Positions 45,572-56,808 of a stretch of DNA of 64,000 nt are shown here, piece by piece. Numbering within the stretch: the stretch's first letter is position 1; each line of letters starts with the position of its first letter. The DNA comes from Pseudozyma flocculosa PF-1 (taxonomy: Eukaryota > Basidiomycota > Ustilaginomycetes > Ustilaginales > Ustilaginaceae), in NCBI RefSeq assembly GCF_000417875.1, contig NW_006920869.1:1481759-1545758 (forward strand). The letters are read 5' to 3'. A model generated the notes under the pieces. That model was not told where the DNA came from. It saw nothing but the letters and a program-made list of their open reading frames with translations, and made no database searches. The translations under genes were made by a program, and so were the position numbers.

Positions 45572-48500
45572 ATGGTGGTAGAAGAAGCAACAGATCGGTC
45601 GCCGGGCCATCACGTCGGCAGCATCAGCGCCGCTTCGTCGCCGGATGCCACCTTCCGGCTCGACGACTTGAGCAGCCCGTCGAGCCCACTCGACGATCCG
45701 CACCAGATTGATCCGGAATCTGACCGCCATCTGTCGTCACGCGGAAACCATGCACCGCTGCCCAGTCCATCCCACTTACCGCCTCTCGATTTCGATGAGC
45801 TTTCGCCGCTTCCTCCGGCTCGGCGCTCAGTGCTGTCGCCTGAAAGCCTGCCCGCTGGCCGTTCACCAGCGATCGCCAAAGGCCCAAGCTCGCCGTTCAG
45901 CTCCTTGAGATCGTCTCCAATGCTCGAATCCTTCCGCCTCGATGCGTCGCCCCAGAAAAGACCGTCAGTACAAACCGAGAGCCCACAAGCACTCAAGGCT
46001 CATCTGGGCGTAAGTGCGAAGGGCAGTTTCGACGATGCACGGTCTCGGCCGAATCCTGCCGACGGCGAGGTACCCGCGGCGAGGTACGTGACGGTGTCTG
46101 CAATCCTGTCCCGCTCCGAAGTCTACTTTCCTGCGGGCTCTCGGCACGCCGACATCCTCAGAGACACGCTGGGCGAGGGCCAACGAGCGATCCCTCCGAC
46201 ATCTCGCGGGCCTAGCGACGGGCTCGTTCAGCCCGACGCTGCCAGCTTCGGGGTTCGCCGGCGCGGATCACGAAAGGCGCCCAGCAACGGAAGCGCACTC
46301 GAGGCCCTGGGGGCGCTGCTGCTCCACAGAGACAGTTCTGGCAGGGTCTCGGGCCTCAGCCTCACCAAGGAGGGCGAGACGCAGGCTGGATCAGGGTTGC
46401 CCGCGCCCCAAAGGAGCGTCGTCCAAAGCTGGACGCAAGCCCTCAACGAGATCAGCAAGCTGCGCCCCGCCTTTGCCTTGTCTGCGGCCAACCGCGACGG
46501 ACCTGACCAGATCGCTGGACGGGGTACTATCGCAGAACGGCGGGCGAGGAAATGGGGAAGCATGCTGCTGCGTCAGGGCGGCGCAGCGGTGTCGGAGAGT
46601 GACAGCCCTCAGGCCGGGTACAGGACGGTGCGAAGCGGTCGCAGTGGTCTCAGCTTCGAGGTCGGGATGCCCGCCGGCTCGTCACCGGAGCAGGCCGCCT
46701 CGGACGATGGCTATCGCGATCGTTCTGGGCCGCGAGGTCCGGCACAGCGCATGAGCGGGTCCCTTCCCGGCACGATTCTGCTCAAAGCGGGCAAGAGACC
46801 CGATTTCGGGAGGAGAAACTTTTCCGAGTACGGCCCAGGATCGTCCTTCAACGCCGAAAGCCTGCCCGAGGCACCGCCAAGTCCCGTGGACATGCCTGGC
46901 GCCTGGCATGGTGGCTCTTCTTGGAGGGCCAAGCCGGGAGAGGGCTTTGAAGAAGGCGCGCTGCTCCTCCCGCCGCCACTGCTCGATGATCAAGGAAGCG
47001 ATCCGCACACCTTCGAAGGTCTCCTCGGCGTCCGACGTATGCGCGAGCAGGCCAAAGCACGGAAGCAGATGGAACGCCTCAAGGCTCGCAACCGGCCCAC
47101 TCACAAAGTGGGACCCTTGGTGGCTCTGCTCAACTTTGTCAGAGCCGCACATGCCGCCGAGAAGCAGTCGCAGGCTGGCAAGACGAGGCCCGAACGCCTT
47201 ACGCGGAGCATGTCGGAGCCAGACACGATACGCCAAGTCGGAGGATTGAACGCCATCAACGGGGAAATCGAGCCAGTCGCGGGGCTGCCGTCCGAAGTCG
47301 CTCACGCAGCTGAACAAGGGCCCCGCGAGTCAGTGAAATCCGTGCCGACTGCCCTTGGTGTCGGTCCTGAGGCAAACGCCGGCAGCGATCGACTTGCTAT
47401 GGGAGCGATGTCGATGTCCGACATCGGCGACGGCCACCTTGCCGAGCCCAATGCATCGAGGCCGCAGGCAGCGCTCACGGCGTCCCCCGGTCTGCAAGCG
47501 GCCCGTCGACGGCAAGCGAGCCTGTCGAGGAGAGGATCCCTTACCAATCCAGTCGACACCACCGGCAGGCAGCTCAACACCGTCTTTGAGTCCGGAGTTT
47601 TCGACCCGGTCATTGCGCATGAATCGCGCAGCATGTCGCCCCGACTGGCGTACGCGGCATCGCCTTCCATGGGACCCTCGTCTCAGGCCTCATCGGTCTC
47701 GGGCCACGATCTGCCGTCGGCGCCGAGGCTGCTGCCCATCCAGCTGTCGCTTCCGCCTTCGCCCTTCACGCCCCTCGGCGTCGATCATCGCTCGCAGAGT
47801 CGAGACTGGCGCTCCAGCAGCAGCAGCAGTCTTGCGTCCGACTACTGGTCAGCGAGGCCCATCCCGCACGCGCATGCACCGCAGACCCCACGGCTCGGCC
47901 CCACGATACTGAGCGTGCCGCCGTCGCCCTGGACTCCACACCAAGGAAGCTGCGCCGAGGTCATGTATCAGCTGCACTTCAACACGAGCAGCTCCTCGCT
48001 CAGGGCGCCCGGCACGCCCCGCCTGATACCCACGCATCTCGAGGTGCTGCCCTCGCCCTTCCCGACTCCAGCAGCCTCCCGGCGGGGCTCAGTCGGCGGC
48101 GAGAGGCGCACCTCGACGTGGGTCTCCGCTCCTGACGTCACCCCCGATGCGGCCCTTGTCATGCCGGCGATGAGTCCGAGCAAGGCTTCGGCCGATGCCA
48201 CCAAGGAGACGGCCCCGAGGTCCATGGATGCATCGGAGCAGGGCCCGCCCGAAGTTGCAGGTCTCAAAACGGCCAATGGACAGGCGCTCCGGCTTCGCCG
48301 GGCGAAGGGCGTTCGCGAGGCCCTCGAGACCGATACTTCGCGCCTGACGCCTTCGGCCCTACTGCGAGACTACCCGGAGTCGGGCTCGTCGACGCCGACC
48401 GTCGCTGACCGGGCGGATGCCTCGCAAGCCGCAGGATTCCCCCCGCCAGCTCTCGAACCGCTGTCAGCATCACCACCAGCGCCAAGCGGAGATCAAGAGG

Positions 48501-50876
48501 CGTCTGTCCCGCGGCAGCGGTCCTTCTTGCTATGGTTCTTGGTCGGCGACCTAGGGCTGAAGGACACCAGGTCAGCTGGATCTCGCCAGCAAGAGGAAGT
48601 CGGCGGAGTCGCCGGACTCCTCGTCCACATCTTTGGCTTTACGGTGTTTTGCCTGGCCCACCTCGTCGACCTCATCTGGCAGATGGCCGAACATGTGGCG
48701 CTTGCCTTTTGGTTCGCGCGATGGCTCCTCATGAACTTGACGGGGCAGACGGTGCTGTCGCGCTGCGTGCTCGAAGCCTACCGCCTGATCCAGGCCGAGT
48801 GGGCGACGGTGGCCGAGGAGGACCACGAGGCGCGCGGGTCCAAGAAGCGACACCGGGTCGACGCCGAGGCAAAGGCCCGCGGTCTCAGCCGATGGCAGGT
48901 GGCCAGGGGCCTCTTTGAGCTTTTCTGCCTCCAGAGCGTCACCAGAGAGCGTTACCTCCAAGAGGGAGCGGGACTCGTCAAGCTCGAAGCGTGGTCGAAG
49001 CACTCGCGCCTCGGCACGCCGGCTGCCGATGGCTCTCTAGGATCCGGCCGCCTAGACATCGGTGCTCAGAAGGCTGCAGCGCGTGCTGCCATTGAGCAGG
49101 CGACGTGGGCGGCATCGCAAGTCGAGAGCGGAGACGACGATGACGACGACCGCGATGGCGACGACGACGACGACGACGACGACAGCAGCGACGAGGAAAT
49201 GATTGTCACGAACCGAGGCCACGACATTCTCGAGTTCTCCAAGACGCCACGGCTCGATCCCGTCAGGCCATCGCAGCCGCGCAAGCACAGCGGCTACTTT
49301 GGCACTTCGTATCCCGCCACGGCTTCACCCGCCCTGCGGTCGTCAGCGAGCGATGTCGCGAGCGAGCTCAAAGCGCTCCGCGAGAGCCCTCGCGAGCTGG
49401 TCAAGACGATCAAGTGGGCCAGCCGGCTGGCCATCTCGGCGTACGGCCTGCACGTTCACATCGTGGACCTGCCTCCGACCTTCACGCCCTCGGGAAACCG
49501 CTTCTCGAGGCAGACTTTCGCCTATCTGTCGCGCCTCGACGCGGAAGACGTGCTGCACGCCGACATCCAGACGCTCGATGTCGAGGCCAACTACAGCCCG
49601 ACATTCTACATCGTCCGCGACTACGTCCGCAGAGTGGTCTGCGTCGCGGTGCGCGGAACGCAGAGCTTCTCCGACATCATCGTCGACCTCGAGATGCGGA
49701 CCGAGGAGGTCGAGCTTCCTCAGGTGCAGCCGGCGCCGGGCGAGGAGTTCCGGTGCCATGCCGGAATCTGGCGGGCGGCGCGAGCGCTCGTCTCGCCCGA
49801 CTCGAAGCTGTTCGAGAAGCTCCGCCTGGCGCTCGAGGAAAACGAGGATTTCGGCGTCATCTTCTGCGGCCACAGCCTGGGCGGGGCCATTGCCAGCGCG
49901 GCGGCGCTGCTGCTGGGCGAGTACCGCGTTCCCGATGGCGCCGACCGCGACCAGGGCAGCTGGTTCACCAACATGTCGAGCGGACTACCGGCGCACCGGC
50001 CGATCCGGGCCATCAGCTTCGCCAACCCGGTCACCATGACGGCGGACCTGGCCAGCCGCGCGGCGATGGGCTCGATCCCGCTGGTGACGAGCGTGGTGTT
50101 GGGCAGCGACGTCATCCCACGAGCGGGCCACGGCCAGGTGCGCGAGATCCGCCGAGTGCTGGGAGCGCTGTCGCGGGTGCGGCGGAGGCTCGCCATCTCG
50201 TCTTCGCCCGACGACGGCGATGCCCGGGTGCACATCGTGCGCAGCTTCTGGGACTGGCGGTCCATCTGCCAGTCGACGAACCCGGACGACGTGATGCTGC
50301 ACCGCAAGGAGCGCATCGAGGAGCAGCTGTGGTCGCTGCGGCGCGAGGTCGAGTCGGAGCTGTACGCGGCGGTCAAGTCGCGACTCGACGAAGCCGGCGA
50401 ATCCGCCAGCGTGGGGGCGACGGGCTCAGATGGCGGCGGTGGCGGTGGCGGTGGCGGGGGCGGGGCGGTCCTCGGTCGGTCCTCGGTATCCGCCCTCGCC
50501 GTGGGTGGGGCCGGCAGCAGTGCGAGGCGGCACCGCTGCACCAGCTGGCGGCCAGNNNNNNNNNNNNNNNNNNNNCGTCCTCGGTCGTCCTGGTATCCCG
50601 CCCTCGCCGTGGGTGGGGCCGCAGCAGCGCGAGGCGGCACCGCCGCACCAGCTGGCGGCCAGGCGGCAGGCGCTCGACTCGGCCACGCTGCGCAGCGAGG
50701 CTGCCCAGGGCGGCCCGCTGATCCCGCCCGGCCGCTGCTTTTGGATCGAGGGGCGCGACATCCACCTCGTCACGAGCCCGCTCTCGTTCTTCAGCCTGCC
50801 CGAGTTCCGCCTCGACATGTTTGCCATGCACTTCCCCGCCGCCTACGAGGAGGCCATCCTCAACCTCCGCCGCTGA
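45572..50876 (+). CDS. Class 3 lipase, diacylglycerol-lipase type, with giant N-terminus; interrupted by assembly artefact
   Basis: The start has a CCACCATGG context. The frame runs about 1625 codons before a damaged patch. The first 980 residues are disordered and Ser/Pro-rich, with three PRLxP...PSP repeats (about 717, 772 and 815). Residues about 983-1058 hold hydrophobic segments that should anchor the protein in a membrane. An Asp-rich run follows near 1190. The lipase domain has a VVCVAVRGTQSFSDIIVDL strand and the GHSLGG nucleophile elbow, with Ser1435. A likely catalytic Asp is at 1513 (GSDVIPR). At 50478-50664 a stretch is present twice around 20 N and breaks the frame. The true end is the frame finishing FAMHFPAAYEEAILNLRR with a stop at 50876. 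Family knowledge suggests sn-1 hydrolysis of diacylglycerol. Confidence 0.85.
50478..50664. other. Assembly gap flanked by a duplicated, error-bearing sequence
   Basis: About 80 bp left of the N run (50556-50575) recur to its right with small indels (both contain CCGCCCTCGCCGTGGGTGGG and CCAGCTGGCGGCCAG). One locus has probably been assembled twice from overlapping contig ends. This explains the frame break in the lipase. Confidence 0.85.
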
Positions 50877-51058
50877 TGGCGCCACGAGGTGGAGTCTGAG
50901 CAGGCCAGGCTTGTACAATGTACCATTCCCTTCCGTCCGCGCCGTGTGTAACTGTACGTATCATCCGATGTCTGAATCGGCGTCGTGAGTTGCTCCGAGG
51001 ATGGGCAGGAAAGGTAGCGGGCGTTGTTCATCGAAGGCAACCGGGCGAATAAGGTAAG

Positions 51059-51878
51059 TCAGGCGAGGAGGAGGACAACGACGGCCCAGATGCCCATGGC
51101 CAGGGAGGCGAGGTCGAACGATGTCGCCGGTCGAGTCGTCCCGTTGGGCTGCGCCGACTGCGTGGGCTGTGGTGCCGGTGTGCTGCTCGGCATCGTCGTC
51201 GGAGACGGCCCCGTCGAAGGCGCCGGGACGAGACCTGAGCTGGTCTGCGGCGGCGTATCCTGAGTCGGTCCTCGATCCGTCCTCGTGCCGCTAGATGCCG
51301 AGCTGCCGGTACTGGCGCTGCTGCTGCTGCTGCTGCTGGAAGGGGAGATGCAGCCTGTATCGTCGCTCGGCTGCACCGTGACGGGCTGAGAAGAGGACTG
51401 TGTCGTCCCATCATGGACCTGCCAGCATGTTCACAGAGGTGGAACGGAACCCGATGCGATTAGCTGTCCGCCTCCCTGCCATCTTCTCCTCTTCAGATGC
51501 GCCTGGTCTCGGAGCAACACACTCACATAGATGACGACGGCCGTTCCAGCCGTGACGTTGGTGGGCATCCAACTGAGCGAGTCGGTCAGTGGCGGTTGAC
51601 GAAAGAAGGAACGGAGCGTAGCGTTCGTCTTTGCTACTTGTGCCGGGGCCGGGAGCCGTGTAAGCGACGAGCACCTAGCCCACTGCGCCGACCTATGAGC
51701 CTGGTGGGCCAGGACGGGACTCACCATCCACGGCGACGACATCGATCTGGCCCTGCGCACCCGTCCATCTGAGCTGCGAGAGACGACACTGCGTCAGGCT
51801 TGGCGTCGTGACGCTCAGCGCGCCCACCTGCTGCCATGCGACTGCGCTCGCCGCAAAGAGGGTGGGGATCCACCGCAT
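51059..51878 (-). CDS. Small GPI-anchored Ser/Thr-rich secreted protein
   Basis: Exons 51878-51725, 51633-51527 and 51418-51059 give 206 residues. The introns (91 and 108 nt) have GTGAGT donors and TAG and CAG acceptors. Residues 1-20 are a signal peptide (MRWIPTLFAASAVAWQQVGA). A short beta-rich domain follows, with LTQCRLSQLRWTG, SLSWMPTNVTAGTAVVIYV, HDGTTQSSSQPVTVQ and a late Cys (DDTGCIS). This is the layout of small fungal cell-surface proteins annotated as GPI-anchored Ser/Thr-rich. A Ser/Thr/Pro linker and a C-terminal hydrophobic tail (ASLAMGIWAVVVLLLA) suggest GPI attachment. Splicing was chosen because it rebuilds this domain. Its role is probably at the cell wall; no enzymatic motif is seen. 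Confidence 0.78.
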
Positions 51879-52700
51879 CTTGATGCCGTTCCCCCCCGTG
51901 GTGGTTGTGCGGTTCCGTGGCGGTTGTGCGGTTCCGTTCCAGAGAGGCGTCGAGGGAAGTGGTGATTGAGAAGGAGGAGGAGCAATGACGATAGTCAACG
52001 CGCGGTGTGGGGTGCGCGGAGAGGTCAAAGGACCCTCGTGCTCGCATGCACGTCAACCTTGTTCACTGCTGCACCGTCGGCCGCCGGCTCTGTCGGCCCG
52101 CTTCAGGGGACTTGGGACTTCGAGTGTTGGCACCTCTGGAAAAAGCTTCTCGCCGTTCGAAAGTCGAGTCGACGGTATTTCTTCAAAATCTGCTGCTGCC
52201 GTCAAAAATCTCAGGATGTGATTTTAGAAATCAGTGGACACTCGAGACCTCGAGCCTGGGCTGATCCCCGCTGAAAGGCATGTCCGGCGTCCCGAGTCCA
52301 ATTTCTGCTGGTCGCTAGAATTTTCCTGGACTTCGAGTTTTACGAACACCTGCTGGCCAAAGTCCAAGTTTGGGAAAAAATCGAAATTCAGACGCTTACG
52401 AAACTCGACACAACCTGAACCTCTGGAACCAGAGTGCGGGGTGCATCAAGCTAAGGTGGCAGGGTGTGCTCGAGCCAATCGCCATTCCCAGCGCAGGTCA
52501 ACGACTGGCTGGTCCAAACGCTCTCGCAGACTCAATCTCGGCGCGAGAGGGAAACGAAGGCCTCGCTCAGGGCCACTCGCCCAGCCTCGAACGCTGTGCC
52601 AGAGTTCAGACAGACACGCTCGATTGGCACAAAGACTTGATACATGCTGGGCGGAAGCCAGGTCTGCAAGCCACGACGGAGCAAGGGAAGCGAAGGAAGC
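51879..52700. other. Promoter side of the GPI protein, with an A/T-richer island
   Basis: No gene is seen. From about 52130 to 52450 the composition shifts to A/T-richer sequence, with repeated TTCAAAATC, TCAAAAATCT, AGAATTTTCC and AAAAAATCGAAATTC, unlike its surroundings. It lies beyond the GPI gene promoter and next to the 3' end of the acyl-CoA dehydrogenase. Confidence 0.5.
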
Positions 52701-54813
52701 TCAGAGACGAGACTTTGCCTTGAGGGCATAGGCACCACCCGCCTGTTCCAGAGGCACCGTTCTGGACGCGGCCGGCGTCGACGTCGACTTGGACTCTGCA
52801 GCAGCAACACCGGCATCGGCGTTCCCCCGCTCGCCCCACGAATACACGCTGCTACTGGCCAGCCGGACCGTCTTGCCCGCGTCGTCCTGGACCGTCGAGG
52901 CGAGCTGGTCGAGCAGCCTGGCGAGGTCGCCGTGTCCACCGCTGATCCACAGCCGTGCCATCTCCTCCTGCTGAGCCGCCTGCGCCGACAGGTCGTCCCG
53001 TCCGCCCAGGCGTGCCAGCCGAACAATGTCGAGCGGATCGACCGATGCTGGCTCCGATAGCCACGCGGCGTGCTCGAGCAGCCCCACCGAAGCGTTGATG
53101 GCCATGACGACGTCCAGCAGCGGCCGGGTGAAGCGGAGATCGTTGCTCGACATGTGCCGCGCCAGATCGAGCGACTGCACGACTCCCGCCGTCTTGGCGA
53201 CGGCGTCCGAGACCTGCTCGATATCCTTGCTCAACCGCTGTCGGATGCCGGCAGGCAGCGAAGAAAGGGCGGCGACGGCGTCCTCGAGGAATTCCCGCAG
53301 CGCACGGCCCTTGCTCTGCGTCACGACGCGCAGCACGTCAAGCGAGAGGACGGCCGGCGTGCCTTCCCAGATCCTCTCGACGGTCAGATCGCGCAGCATC
53401 TCGCCCATGCCCACCTCTTCCATGTAGCCCTGCCCACCGAAGCTCTCGATCAGCGTGAGGTACGCCTCGCTGGCCCGGGTCGCGATAAACGCCTTGAGCG
53501 CGGGCGTCAGCAGCCGCAGCCGCATCTTCTGCCGGTCCGTAGCCTCTCCCGACTCGGAGGCGCCCATCAAGAGCGCGTTGGAGAAGAAGACCTGCAGGAA
53601 GGTGCGGTAGAGGACGGTGACCTTGAGCAGCTGGTCGGTATGGAGCGGGAGCTGCGAGAGCTGACTGCCACCCAGCGCCGGTCTTGTCTGGGCGTAGGCC
53701 GTAGCGCTGCGAAGGCCCCAGGAGAGGCCACCCACGGCGCCCGAGGCCGAGTAGAGACGGGTGATGTTGAGCACCGACGAGATGGTGGCGACGCCGCGCC
53801 CCAGCTCGCCCACCAACTCGCCGATGCAGCCGTTGAGCTCGAGCTCAGCGGTAGGGAGGTACTTTGTGCCGAGCTTGCGCTTGAGCCGGTGGACGCGGAT
53901 GCCATTGAGCTTGCCCGTCTCGTCGTCGCGGATCTTGATCAGGAAGAGCGACATGCCACGCGTGCCCTTGGACACGTCGGGGTCGGTGCGAGCCAGGGCG
54001 AGGGCGATGTCGCCGTCGGTGGCGCTGCTGAACCACTTGAAGCCGTCAATGACAAACTTGTCGCCCTTCTTGGGGGCCGTGTTGTGAGGGTCGAGGGGCC
54101 GGGCGACGGTCTCTGTACGAGAGACGTCTGATCCACCTGGTCGCTCAGTCATCCACTGGCCTGCCGTGTAGTTGAGGTGCGGGTCGATGGAGCAGAGGCG
54201 CGGGATGAAGGCGCGTTGGGCTGGAGTGCCGTGGAGCTCGAGCACGCGGACCGCACCGTCGCTCATACTGACGGGGCAGAGGACGACCTTGCTGACGGGG
54301 CCGAACATGACGATGCGCGCGAAGGCAAAGAGGCGGGCGCTGAGAGAGGGGGAGAGATGGAGAAGGAGAGGACGTCGTGTCAGCGTGAAGTGCGTTCGCT
54401 GCGAGCCTGGTCGTTGGCAGCACGTACAACTGGCCCAGGCGTGCTCTGCCCTGTCCCTGGCGGGCATTCTCGGTGTCGTAGCTCTCTGCGACGATGCCTT
54501 CTGCAGCGGCGACGGCCTTGAGGCGCTGCCATCCCTGGCCAGTGACGAGGCGGTCTACACGCCTGCCCCAAGCGTCGTACTGGACCAACGTGGGTTCCTG
54601 GGTGGGGTTGTCGAGGGTGGCTGCGATGTCGGCGTACGGCCCGGCGCACCTGGCACCGAAGGAGTGGAGGCTTTCAAAGAGGCGCGAGACGGTGGGTGCG
54701 TCGAGGCCGTTTGTGAGCATGAGGCGGAGGATGGTGAGGCGGAGCGCGGCGTCCTCGCCCCAGGGGTTGCCCACGCGGAAGGGCTGGAACTGGAAGCCCT
54801 CCTCTGCTCGCAT
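52701..54813 (-). CDS. Acyl-CoA dehydrogenase family protein (AidB-like)
   Basis: Exons 54813-54428 and 54339-52701 give 674 residues. The 88-nt intron has GTACGT and CAG ends; joining gives LGQLFARLFAFARIVMFGP. Flavin-dependent acyl-CoA dehydrogenases oxidise acyl-CoA esters; the AidB branch is larger. Seen here are an N-terminal helical domain, MTERPGGSDVS near residue 192 (the flavin/substrate strand region), KWFSSATDGDIALALART, and RVHRLKRKLGTKYLPTAE. The C-terminal helical domain has ESFGGQGYMEE near 428 and RIWEGTPAVLSLDVLR near 451, the family's nucleotide-binding signatures. A C-terminal extension of about 180 residues ends in KAKSRL; SRL is close to a peroxisomal PTS1 (SKL-type), which suggests a peroxisome location. 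The substrate is unknown. Confidence 0.88.
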
Positions 54814-55379
54814 GGTGGCGTGTAGACGTGTGGTTTGGGTTGGTTGCTTGGCTGTGTGACAAGGTGGGGTAGGGTGGCGGGGCGGTCCGCGAAGTCGTGG
54901 TGGTGCGGGAGTGAGGAGCGCCTCGATGCCAGGTGAGGGGAAGGCCACACCAACCGGCCTGCCCTGGCCCAAGGCAAGGCCCGGCTGCGCGCTCGGCTGC
55001 TTGATCCGAGCCGGCTGAGCCGTGGAGCAGCAGCAGCCGTTGAAATCCAAAATTGCGGGGAAATCCAAAAAGCAGCCTAGGGTAGGCAGGCAAAGGGTCT
55101 TGGGCTTTGCCTGGCCAGGGCTGGTTGCCTAGCTGATGCCTGGCTCGCACGGGTCAGCCTTTCCAAACTGATGGCTGAGAGAGAGTGGAGTGGAGGCGGC
55201 CTGGCCAGACGAGAGCGCTCGCTTTCACCTCGATCTGCGTTCTTCGGACTCGGCCAGACCTCAACGGGAGCCGAGAGACCCCGAACGCCCCGGTCCATCC
55301 GCCGCAGCCTGCCTACTTCCTCCTTCCTCTCCATCACCACCACCACTCCCTCTCACCCGAACTCACCACACTCCGGACC
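54814..55379. promoter_or_regulatory. Divergent promoter of the ACAD and SDR genes
   Basis: The two start codons are 566 bp apart on opposite strands. A direct repeat of GAAATCCAAAA (55042-55052 and 55060-55070) lies in an A-rich patch near the middle, resembling the patch in the RPS6/RPS13 promoter. GCCTGGC-type words follow at about 55105-55150. Confidence 0.5.
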
Positions 55380-56525
55380 ATGGACCTCGTCACCGACCTC
55401 TGCCAGCGCTTTGGCGTCCAAACGCCATCGCCCGACAAGCTCGCCCTCGCACTCACCTCCGCTTTTGTCGCCCTGACCATCCCGTTCGTCTTCCTCTTCC
55501 ACTTTTCCTCTCGCCCCCGCACCCAAAACATCCCCATCTACCGGGAACGAGTCCTCATCCTCGGTGCATCAAACGAGAGCAGCGTCGGCGAGGCGCTCGC
55601 GCTCCAATACGCACGCAGAGGCTGCCGCGACCTCGTCCTCGTCGCCCGCAACGACCAGGGCCTCGAGAGGGTCAAGCAAAAGTGCATCCTGCAAGCCCAG
55701 GAGGGCGAGGAGTGGGAGCAGAGCGAGGAGGCGCCCGGAGAAGAGGCAAAACAGGCCATGGCAACCCGCTTCCACACCTTCAAGGCCGACTGCACCGATC
55801 CAAACGACGTCGACCGCCTCCGCAAGTACGTCGCCGCAAACCTAAAGGGTCTGGACACGCTCCACATCTGCTTCGGCGTTTCGGCACTGCTGCCCCTCCT
55901 CGGTGTGGCGGGCGTCGACCCCATCCGCCCCTCAAAGGCAGGGGGCGAAGCGGTCAGCAGGTCGGTCAACCCGGACCGGGTCGGCCTGGAAGCCGTCGCC
56001 GCCGCCGTCTCAAAAGCATCGCACGTCAACGTCGTGGGCACGGCCATCTGCCTGGCCGCCTTCACCCCGATGCTGCAGACTACCTCGTCCCATCCGGCCA
56101 TCGCCCTCACCTGTTCCGCAGCCGCCCTCGTCCCAGCCCCGACGCGCTCGATCTACGCGTCGACAAAGGCCGGACAACTCGCCCTCTTCCGCTCCTTTGC
56201 CATCGAGTGCCTCGCCCACGCCTCGCACCCTGCCGCTGCCGCCGAGGGCGGTAAGGGCAGGCGCAAAGTCAACTTCCTCGCCATCTGCCCGGGAACCATC
56301 TCGAGCTCGTTCCGACACTCGGCCGTCGATCTGGCCCCGTCGACCTCGGACGGCACAAAGGGCGGCACCGACATGCCCGAGGACCTCGCCTGGGTCAAGG
56401 GCGAAAAGATGCTCAGCGCCAAGGACGTAGCGGACAAGACCATCTTCAAGGTCGACCGGTACGCCACCGGCACCGTCACTATGCCCGCCCTCTACGAGGC
56501 CGCCACCTGGATTGACAAGGTCTAG
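55380..56525 (+). CDS. Membrane-anchored short-chain dehydrogenase/reductase
   Basis: It is one exon of 381 residues. I chose the ATG at 55380 because the sequence before it is low-complexity leader. Residues about 20-42 are a hydrophobic anchor (LALALTSAFVALTIPFVFLF). The Rossmann fold follows: VLILGASNESSVGEALALQYA is a variant of the glycine-rich TGxxxGxG turn. LVLVARN, the ALTCSAAALVPAP serine segment and YASTK (Tyr259, Lys263) are the catalytic elements. FLAICPGTISSSF is the usual PG-containing strand. NAD(P)H-dependent reduction or oxidation of a lipid-like substrate at a membrane is likely, as in 3-ketosphinganine or acyl/sterol reductases, but the substrate is not identifiable. It is divergent from the acyl-CoA dehydrogenase. 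Confidence 0.87.
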   Translation: MDLVTDLCQRFGVQTPSPDKLALALTSAFVALTIPFVFLFHFSSRPRTQNIPIYRERVLILGASNESSVGEALALQYARRGCRDLVLVARNDQGLERVKQKCILQAQEGEEWEQSEEAPGEEAKQAMATRFHTFKADCTDPNDVDRLRKYVAANLKGLDTLHICFGVSALLPLLGVAGVDPIRPSKAGGEAVSRSVNPDRVGLEAVAAAVSKASHVNVVGTAICLAAFTPMLQTTSSHPAIALTCSAAALVPAPTRSIYASTKAGQLALFRSFAIECLAHASHPAAAAEGGKGRRKVNFLAICPGTISSSFRHSAVDLAPSTSDGTKGGTDMPEDLAWVKGEKMLSAKDVADKTIFKVDRYATGTVTMPALYEAATWIDKV

Positions 56526-56808
56526 TGAGTCAGTCTCGTCCGTCACCTTGTGCAGCCGCGAGCATTCGTACTGAGACGCCCGCGTCGTGCGCCCCTCGTT
56601 TCTTGCGTCCGTCAGCCCGGCCTATGTCCAGAGGATGGCGAGAAAGAAGTATGCCTACTGAGCACGGCTCTTCTGAGACGTTCCCTCAGCCGATCCGTGT
56701 CGGAGACAGATGCTGGAGCGCGCACTATTCCTCGTAATGGCATGCGCTTCGACGATGTTGCAGTCTGGATCTCGAAACGGGAGCTCGCAGGTCTGTCTTC
56801 GGCCTGCA

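Noticed and set aside
49414..50721. Alternative frame through the lipase domain
   Set aside because: The frame carrying GHSLGG and the conserved strands is the real one.
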